Shown one piece after another: positions 6,543 to 11,325 of a stretch of 11,325 nt of DNA (position 1 is its first letter; the number at the start of each line of letters is the position of its first letter). Under the pieces are notes generated by a model, which did no database searches, had not been told where the DNA came from, and saw nothing but the letters and a program-made list of their open reading frames with translations. This stretch comes from Gammaproteobacteria bacterium (GTDB taxonomy: Bacteria > Pseudomonadota > Gammaproteobacteria > Arenicellales > Arenicellaceae), in the NCBI GenBank assembly GCA_003485905.1, contig DNHK01000145.1:1-11325 (forward strand), read 5' to 3'. Both the position numbers and the translations under genes were made by a program.

Positions 6543-7925
6543 ATGAGTACAGGGGCTAAAGATATTCATCGCCTGCGAGATTGGGATGACGACGACTATT
6601 CAGAGGGGTTCTCTGAATATTTATCTGAGCAAGGTGATTCTGTGGGGGATGTCTACGATACTCTGATATGCCGCACCTGCAATGAAGGGCAGGTACGTAG
6701 GGTATGGCATGGGGTATGGCATGCTGGTTTCGATCGTTTTATTCAAGTAGTACTGCCGTTCGATAAATACCGCTGTAAGTCTTGCGGAGCAACGCGTTGG
6801 CACTTTAATCATTTTAGAGGTTTCACGGCGAGTACTTTTGTACTGTATGCCGTTTCTATGGCGCTTGTTTTGTTTTTTGGCACAACCACTTTGGGAATAT
6901 TGTTGGATCGACAAAATCTAGCTGATTCTGGATTACAAGCTTCTACTATCGATGGTTCCGGCAGCGGCTCGAGTTTGGTAGTTGCAAGTGTTAAAGGTGG
7001 CGATTCCGTTACGGTAAGCAATCGGCACGATAATAATGGTAGTTCAACGAGCGCAGGATTGACTTTGCAGGATTCAGGCTCAGGTAATAGCACGCTAACT
7101 CCGGTATCGGCAGATACTGTCGCTTCCCCGACAAGTCGGTTTGATGAGATTGTAGATAATCCATTGTCTAACACCTTATTTGAACCAATCGAGGAAATCG
7201 AACCGGCAGCGGTTGACGATGAAGCAGGAGCAGGGGTGGTGTTGTTACCCGCTGCATTTCGTATTACTTTTGTTCCCGATGAAGCGGCTTTATTAGAGAC
7301 GGCAGATTCAGGTTTAGACGCGTCGCAAGACCTCAGCTCTGTTCAAAAAAAGGTTGCAGGCGCCCCAGAAGAGTTGGAGTTAAGTATTATCGATGCACCG
7401 GAAAACTCCATTGAGCTTGAATTAGATGATGCTCAAGAAGTTACGGTTGATCAGGCGACTAACGCTTTAGATGTCGTCACAGCTGAAATTGATATGGAGA
7501 ATGCAGTTCCAATACCGATCACAAATTCGTCATCGGAGGTACCGACAACTGTAGAAGCAAATTTGACGCCTACTATACTGGCTGACGAAAATTCGACTAA
7601 TGGCAATACTTGGCTGTTTGCAATGCCCGAAACTAATTACACAGCACAGTTGGGCAGTTTTAATAGTTTGGCGGCGGCTGAAGGTTTTGTGGCTGAAAAT
7701 GAACTGGTTGTTTCTAAAACACATATTTTAGAAACAGTAAGTAACGATAAGACTTGGTTTTACGTACTTTACGATAGCTTTGCCTTGCAAGGTGATGCCG
7801 AGGTGGCCGTGCATAGGCTAGGAATAACCGAGCCCTGGATTCGCAAAATTAGTGTTTTACAGGACAAGCGATGTGATAGTTGGGAAACTACCAATGAGAG
7901 CGCTTTTAACGCAAACTGTCGGTAG
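6543..7925 (+). CDS. Zinc-ribbon, single-pass membrane protein with C-terminal SPOR domain (DamX-like layout)
   Basis: A 460-residue protein in four parts. Residues 1-92 are a probable cytoplasmic head with an acidic start (DWDDDDY, 13-19) and a zinc ribbon: C43xxC46 and C78xxC81. Residues about 96-121 form one hydrophobic membrane helix. Residues 122-356 are a low-complexity Ser/Thr/Gly then Asp/Glu-rich linker, expected to cross the periplasm. Residues about 357-440 resemble a SPOR domain, which binds septal peptidoglycan stripped of stem peptides: YTAQLGSF (366-373), TWFYVLYDSF (404-413) and PWIRKISVLQ (431-440) match the YTLQL...WYVLV...PW..P...Q pattern of DamX. Layout and orientation (N-in, SPOR outside) match division proteins such as DamX and FtsN, but their heads lack this ribbon. 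It is probably monocistronic, with its own promoter and a 386-bp gap upstream. A role in cell division or envelope is inference. Two cysteines (444, 459) near the end could form a disulphide. Confidence 0.78.
   Translation: MSTGAKDIHRLRDWDDDDYSEGFSEYLSEQGDSVGDVYDTLICRTCNEGQVRRVWHGVWHAGFDRFIQVVLPFDKYRCKSCGATRWHFNHFRGFTASTFVLYAVSMALVLFFGTTTLGILLDRQNLADSGLQASTIDGSGSGSSLVVASVKGGDSVTVSNRHDNNGSSTSAGLTLQDSGSGNSTLTPVSADTVASPTSRFDEIVDNPLSNTLFEPIEEIEPAAVDDEAGAGVVLLPAAFRITFVPDEAALLETADSGLDASQDLSSVQKKVAGAPEELELSIIDAPENSIELELDDAQEVTVDQATNALDVVTAEIDMENAVPIPITNSSSEVPTTVEANLTPTILADENSTNGNTWLFAMPETNYTAQLGSFNSLAAAEGFVAENELVVSKTHILETVSNDKTWFYVLYDSFALQGDAEVAVHRLGITEPWIRKISVLQDKRCDSWETTNESAFNANCR
6700..6723 (+). 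repeat. Exact 12-bp in-frame tandem duplication
   Basis: GGGTATGGCATG occurs twice without a gap inside the zinc-ribbon region of the SPOR-domain gene, encoding V-W-H-G then V-W-H-A (residues 54-61). Being a multiple of three it keeps the frame. It looks like a recent slippage duplication between the two CxxC pairs and adds one extra Trp-His pair. Confidence 0.9.
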
Positions 7926-8068
7926 CTGCGGCTGTATAAGCGCCTTGGCCTCATAGGGGGCAGCAGCATTTTGCGCGAGTACACGCGTATTTAATTTGTA
8001 CTAACTTTAATACGATTTAGTCTCCTATTAAACGAGATGGTCGTGTTCGGGTCACAATAGGTTGCGCG

Positions 8069-8848
8069 ATGAATGAAAACCCCCTTGTTGTTCACATGTT
8101 TCCTTGCCTGTCAGATAACTATGGTTATTTGATCCATGATCCTGAATCTGGAATGACAGCGACAATTGACACCCCTGATGCCGACGAAATTTGTCGTCAA
8201 CTAATTAAACAGGATTGGCAATTAAGTCATATTCTAAACACACACCACCATAGTGATCATGTTGGGGGGAACCAACAATTAAAGCAGCAGACTGGATGCG
8301 AAGTGATTGGGCCGCGCGCTGATGCCAGCCGTATTCCCGGCATTGATGTCCAGTTCGCTGATGGCGATATTTTTCAATTCGGTCGATTTTCGGCAACTAT
8401 ATATGACACTCCAGGGCATACGCGTGGTCATATTGCTTATCATTTTTTTGATGCGCATGTTGCGTTTGTTGGAGACACGCTGTTTGCTCTCGGGTGTGGA
8501 CGTTTGTTTGAAGGCACGCCAGCACAAATGTGGAATTCTTTACAAAAAATAATGCGATGGGATGATGAGACATTGATCTACTGCGCTCACGAATATACAC
8601 AGGCAAACGCGCGATTTGCTATATCAATTGAGCCAGAGAATGAGCAGTTGCAGCAGCGGATAGAATGGATCGATCAGCAGCGAAAGCAAAGTCTTCCAAC
8701 GGTTCCTTCGACACTAGGTACGGAGAAGGCAACTAACCCTTTCTTGCGACCTGACAGCGAACAGATACAAGCATCAATAGGGGTTAAAGGATCCCTAGTG
8801 GAAGTCTTCGCACGCACGCGTGAACTTAAAGATCAGTTTCGCGGATAA
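8069..8848 (+). CDS. gloB: Hydroxyacylglutathione hydrolase (glyoxalase II)
   Basis: A 259-residue cytoplasmic MBL-fold enzyme that hydrolyses S-D-lactoylglutathione to D-lactate and glutathione, the second step of methylglyoxal detoxification. The start FPCLSDNYGYL (11-21) is diagnostic. Metal ligands are H59, H61, D63 and H64 in THHHSDH, H117 in TPGHTRGH, D136 in GDTLF and H174 in CAHEYT. The glutathione-site segment GCGRLFEGT (142-150) and the C-terminal NPFLR (223-227) are present. Length is as usual. The ATG at 8069 has AGG 7 nt upstream, a modest binding site. The 143-bp gap before it holds no convincing promoter or terminator, so co-transcription with the SPOR gene cannot be ruled out. 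No glyoxalase I gene is in the window. It converges on the permease gene with 47 bp between the stops. Confidence 0.96.
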   Translation: MNENPLVVHMFPCLSDNYGYLIHDPESGMTATIDTPDADEICRQLIKQDWQLSHILNTHHHSDHVGGNQQLKQQTGCEVIGPRADASRIPGIDVQFADGDIFQFGRFSATIYDTPGHTRGHIAYHFFDAHVAFVGDTLFALGCGRLFEGTPAQMWNSLQKIMRWDDETLIYCAHEYTQANARFAISIEPENEQLQQRIEWIDQQRKQSLPTVPSTLGTEKATNPFLRPDSEQIQASIGVKGSLVEVFARTRELKDQFRG

Positions 8849-8895
8849 ACCTGCCGTTTTTGACAACTGATTGCCGCTAACCGCGACATGCAATT

Positions 8896-11325
8896 TTACG
8901 CAGAGATATCTCTAAGCGATTGCAACGGAGGTGTTGTGACCACTGGCAAGCTGCGTGCAATTCCCAAAAGGCCAATTACACCGGCGCCTACGATTAATGC
9001 CGCAGGCCAGAGCTCGGGGTGAAGTCGGGCATCTAATTCAAATGCCTGGGTTTGTAGCACTGCTATAACCCCTTCAGCGCACAGGATGCCGGTGACAGCG
9101 GACAGGATGCCTAAACTTAAAAACTCTACTGATAGAGATCCAATAATGAGTGTACGTGAACTGCCAAGCGTACGAAGTATGGCTGATTCATGCTTCCTCT
9201 GATCAAGTGAGCTACCAATGGTGGCAAATAAAACGAGCAGTCCACAACCTAGAATCATCCAGACCATCAGTTCCAATCCGCTGGAAAGACGTTCGATTAG
9301 TCCACGTATTCTATTCAATATCTCATCAATCTGTATGGTAACTGCTGTTGGTAGTTGACGTGCCATGGCATTGGCGAACTCACCGCGATCATCGGGTAAG
9401 TGGGCACCGCTTAGCCATGTAGATGGGTATCCATCCAGTGTGCCCGGAGAAAAAATGTAGAAAAAGTTTGGAGTCATATTGTCCCAGTTAACCACCCGGA
9501 TACTCGCGATGGCTGCGGTTAGAGGTAGACCTCCAATACTAAATTGCATGGTGTCCCCTGGTCCGACACCTAAGTCTGTAGCCATTTCCTCTTCTATAGA
9601 CACATAACCAGGCTGCAAAGTACCCTCAGCAGAATTCCACCACTCTCCGTCAATTATAGTGTTTCCTTCAGGTAGATCTGGCGCCCAGGTAAAATTTATC
9701 TCACGGTCGCCATCTTCTATTTCGTCCAACTCTTCGAGGGTTAGCTTTTTATTATTAACGTGAGAAAACCGCCCTCTGACCATAGGATACCAAGGTACTT
9801 CGGAGGAGCCGCTGTATTCGAATAACAGACTCTTTGCCGTATCAAGATCTGGCTCTGAAACATTCATGATGAAATAGTTTGGCGCATCTACGGGGATTTG
9901 ATCTTTCCAGTCTTGGATCAAGCTGGTTTGTAGCGCGACAATGATAGTCAATAGCATTATCGTCATTGAAAATGCCACTAACTGCAGTAGGGTATGTGAT
10001 TTTCTGCGCCACAAATTGTTAAAACCAAGTCTCCAATAACTGCCGCCCCAATGGCCGAATTTTCGACCCATACCAAGTAGAGTTAATGAAACCGTGCCAC
10101 AGATTAGCGCCGCAGCGAACGTGCCGCCTAAAAACGCAACTGCAAAAATTGCACTGCTGTACCAGAAAACCAATGTTGCGATTGCGATTATACCAATCGT
10201 TATTCGAACGGAGGTGGATGCCAGCGCGTTTGGTAAATCTCGACGCAACACTCTTAATGGAGCAATTTTTGGCAGGTTCCATAGAGGAGGCAAGGCAAAT
10301 CCAACAATACAAATTAACCCAGTTAACAATGCCAAAATTAAGGGTTGAGCCGTGGCATCAGGTAAGTATACCGAAAGCAACTCAGCCGCGATGGTTGCGA
10401 GCGAATAGTGAATTAGCCACCCCAATGCTAGTCCGATAGCACAGGCTATCGCACCTAGAATCAATATTTGAAGCATTAACCAGGTTCTTACCGACTTGGC
10501 GGATTGCCCCCAGGCCTTCATTAAAGCGATACGATCTGTCAATCGCGAGGCGTATTGTTGGCTAGCAAGAGCTAGAGCGATGCTAGCGAGGATGACCCCA
10601 ATTGCCCCCGCAAGAAGAAGGAAGTTCGTGCCTCTATCGACTGCTCGATTGAGTCGACGTTCTGAATTTGCAGGTGTACGCACTTCTTCATGGATACTTC
10701 CGTTCACATCGAACCAGGCTTGGAAACCCTCAACCTGTTCTTTTTCACCAGCGACCAAAAAACGATTACTCACTCGACTTCCGGGCAAAACTAAACCAGT
10801 AGCCTGTAGGTCTGCGATATTCATCATTACGTGACCATTGAACATCGAGAACCCAGTATCAGCATCCGGTTCGTGGCGAACGATTTCTGATACTTTTAAA
10901 TTGAGTGCTCCAATTTCAAGCAGGTCACCAATATTAATCTCCAACAGAGATAATAACCGAGGCTCAATCCAAGCCGTACCGATGCTTGGGGTTCTTGCTG
11001 TTACTACTGCCTCACCGGTATTTAGATCCTCAATTTCGAGTTCGCCACGTAAAGGGTAACTTTCGGATACAGCTTTAAGTTCTATGAGCGTGCTTTTTTC
11101 ACCCGCATAAGCAATGGTGCGAAGCTCTGTGACGTAGGCAGTTTGCAGCTGCAACTGGTCGGCGGCGGCTATTAGTTCTGGTCTGATATCCTGCCCACTG
11201 CGGACGAGCAGATCTGACGCAATAAACGTACCTAGGTCACGCTCCAGGCTTTGTTCTACACGATTGGCAAGTGTTGCGACGGCTGCTACAACGGCAACCG
11301 CGACAACTAAAGCTGAAAAAACCAA
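8896..11325 (-). CDS. ybbP: YbbP/FtsX-type ABC transporter permease, N-terminus beyond the edge
   Basis: 809 codons of a large inner-membrane permease of the FtsX/MacB class, in the YbbP branch (E. coli YbbP is about 800 residues). The frame is still open at the right edge, where it would begin with TTG inside the first membrane helix; the real start is probably a few dozen residues further on. Membrane segments are at about 2-18, 233-255, 283-306, 327-348, 373-419 (two), 445-467, 686-706, 730-757 and 772-790. Two large extracytoplasmic domains (about 19-230 and 468-683) lie between them, giving the duplicated FtsX layout. Branch hallmarks are NNLWRRKSHTLLQLVAFSM (436-454), WDNMTPNFFYIF (614-625, usually RPNFFFIF) and RKHESAILRTLGSSR (710-724). 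The partner ATPase (YbbA/LolD type), usually upstream, would lie past the edge. YbbA-YbbP is linked to lipoprotein or envelope export, but its substrate is poorly defined. Confidence 0.88.
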   Translation of the reverse strand: MVFSALVVAVAVVAAVATLANRVEQSLERDLGTFIASDLLVRSGQDIRPELIAAADQLQLQTAYVTELRTIAYAGEKSTLIELKAVSESYPLRGELEIEDLNTGEAVVTARTPSIGTAWIEPRLLSLLEINIGDLLEIGALNLKVSEIVRHEPDADTGFSMFNGHVMMNIADLQATGLVLPGSRVSNRFLVAGEKEQVEGFQAWFDVNGSIHEEVRTPANSERRLNRAVDRGTNFLLLAGAIGVILASIALALASQQYASRLTDRIALMKAWGQSAKSVRTWLMLQILILGAIACAIGLALGWLIHYSLATIAAELLSVYLPDATAQPLILALLTGLICIVGFALPPLWNLPKIAPLRVLRRDLPNALASTSVRITIGIIAIATLVFWYSSAIFAVAFLGGTFAAALICGTVSLTLLGMGRKFGHWGGSYWRLGFNNLWRRKSHTLLQLVAFSMTIMLLTIIVALQTSLIQDWKDQIPVDAPNYFIMNVSEPDLDTAKSLLFEYSGSSEVPWYPMVRGRFSHVNNKKLTLEELDEIEDGDREINFTWAPDLPEGNTIIDGEWWNSAEGTLQPGYVSIEEEMATDLGVGPGDTMQFSIGGLPLTAAIASIRVVNWDNMTPNFFYIFSPGTLDGYPSTWLSGAHLPDDRGEFANAMARQLPTAVTIQIDEILNRIRGLIERLSSGLELMVWMILGCGLLVLFATIGSSLDQRKHESAILRTLGSSRTLIIGSLSVEFLSLGILSAVTGILCAEGVIAVLQTQAFELDARLHPELWPAALIVGAGVIGLLGIARSLPVVTTPPLQSLRDISA

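Noticed and set aside
7926..8068. Promoter for gloB
   Set aside because: TTGCGC at 7971 and TTTAAT at 7990 are individually plausible but only 13 nt apart; no properly spaced pair was found.
8849..8895. Bidirectional terminator between gloB and the permease gene
   Set aside because: The 47-bp convergent gap has a T run after a GCGG...CTGCCG stretch, but no stem longer than about 4 bp could be drawn.
10086..10439. Plus-strand frames inside the permease gene (also 10496-10834 and others)
   Set aside because: They are antisense to a gene with strong membrane-segment and family evidence; their translations show no domain and have atypical composition.
1..11325. Mobile elements, CRISPR arrays, tRNA or rRNA genes, toxin-antitoxin or phage-defence genes
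   Set aside because: No transposase, integrase, regularly spaced repeats, cloverleaf-like sequence or defence-type domain was seen on either strand.

Overview
The window looks like a piece of a proteobacterial, most probably gammaproteobacterial, chromosome. The grounds are a DamX-like SPOR protein, a standard glyoxalase II and a YbbP-type permease next to one another, together with tightly packed genes carrying Shine-Dalgarno sites. This is an inference from gene content; no rRNA or other phylogenetic marker is present. Base composition is moderate and even, apart from AT-rich gaps. No IS element, integrase, CRISPR array, tRNA or rRNA was seen.

Left part (1-4849) is a catabolic-looking hydrolase locus. 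A truncated NAD(P)-binding reductase-like gene (1-500, +) converges on a three-gene operon read leftwards: amidase-signature hydrolase (3767-2349), 3-hydroxyisobutyrate-dehydrogenase-type oxidoreductase (2329-1421) and PuuE-like polysaccharide-deacetylase-fold hydrolase (1405-533). The internal gaps are 19 and 15 bp. A 107-bp divergent intergenic region separates this operon from a rightward cyclase-family (PF04199) hydrolase (3875-4849). Three unrelated C-N/amide hydrolase folds plus a hydroxyacid dehydrogenase suggest stepwise opening and oxidation of a cyclic amide, ureide or similar small molecule. The substrate cannot be read from the sequence.

Middle part (4850-7925). After a 212-bp gap with a promoter candidate comes an exported metallo-beta-lactamase-fold hydrolase (5062-6156). 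It has a complete metal site and, between two metal-binding motifs, a pair of canonical EF-hand loops. A 386-bp gene-free AT-rich stretch with two promoter candidates precedes a 460-residue membrane protein (6543-7925). That protein has a CxxC...CxxC zinc ribbon, one membrane segment, a long acidic/Ser-rich linker and a C-terminal SPOR domain.

Right part (7926-11325). A glyoxalase II gene (gloB, 8069-8848) converges on a YbbP/FtsX-type ABC transporter permease (11325-8896), whose first residues lie beyond the right edge.

The most unusual items are the EF-hand insertion in the MBL hydrolase, the zinc-ribbon/SPOR architecture, and the cyclase-family enzyme in which two metal-ligand histidines are replaced by glutamine. 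None of these proves a new system; each is a concrete, checkable oddity.
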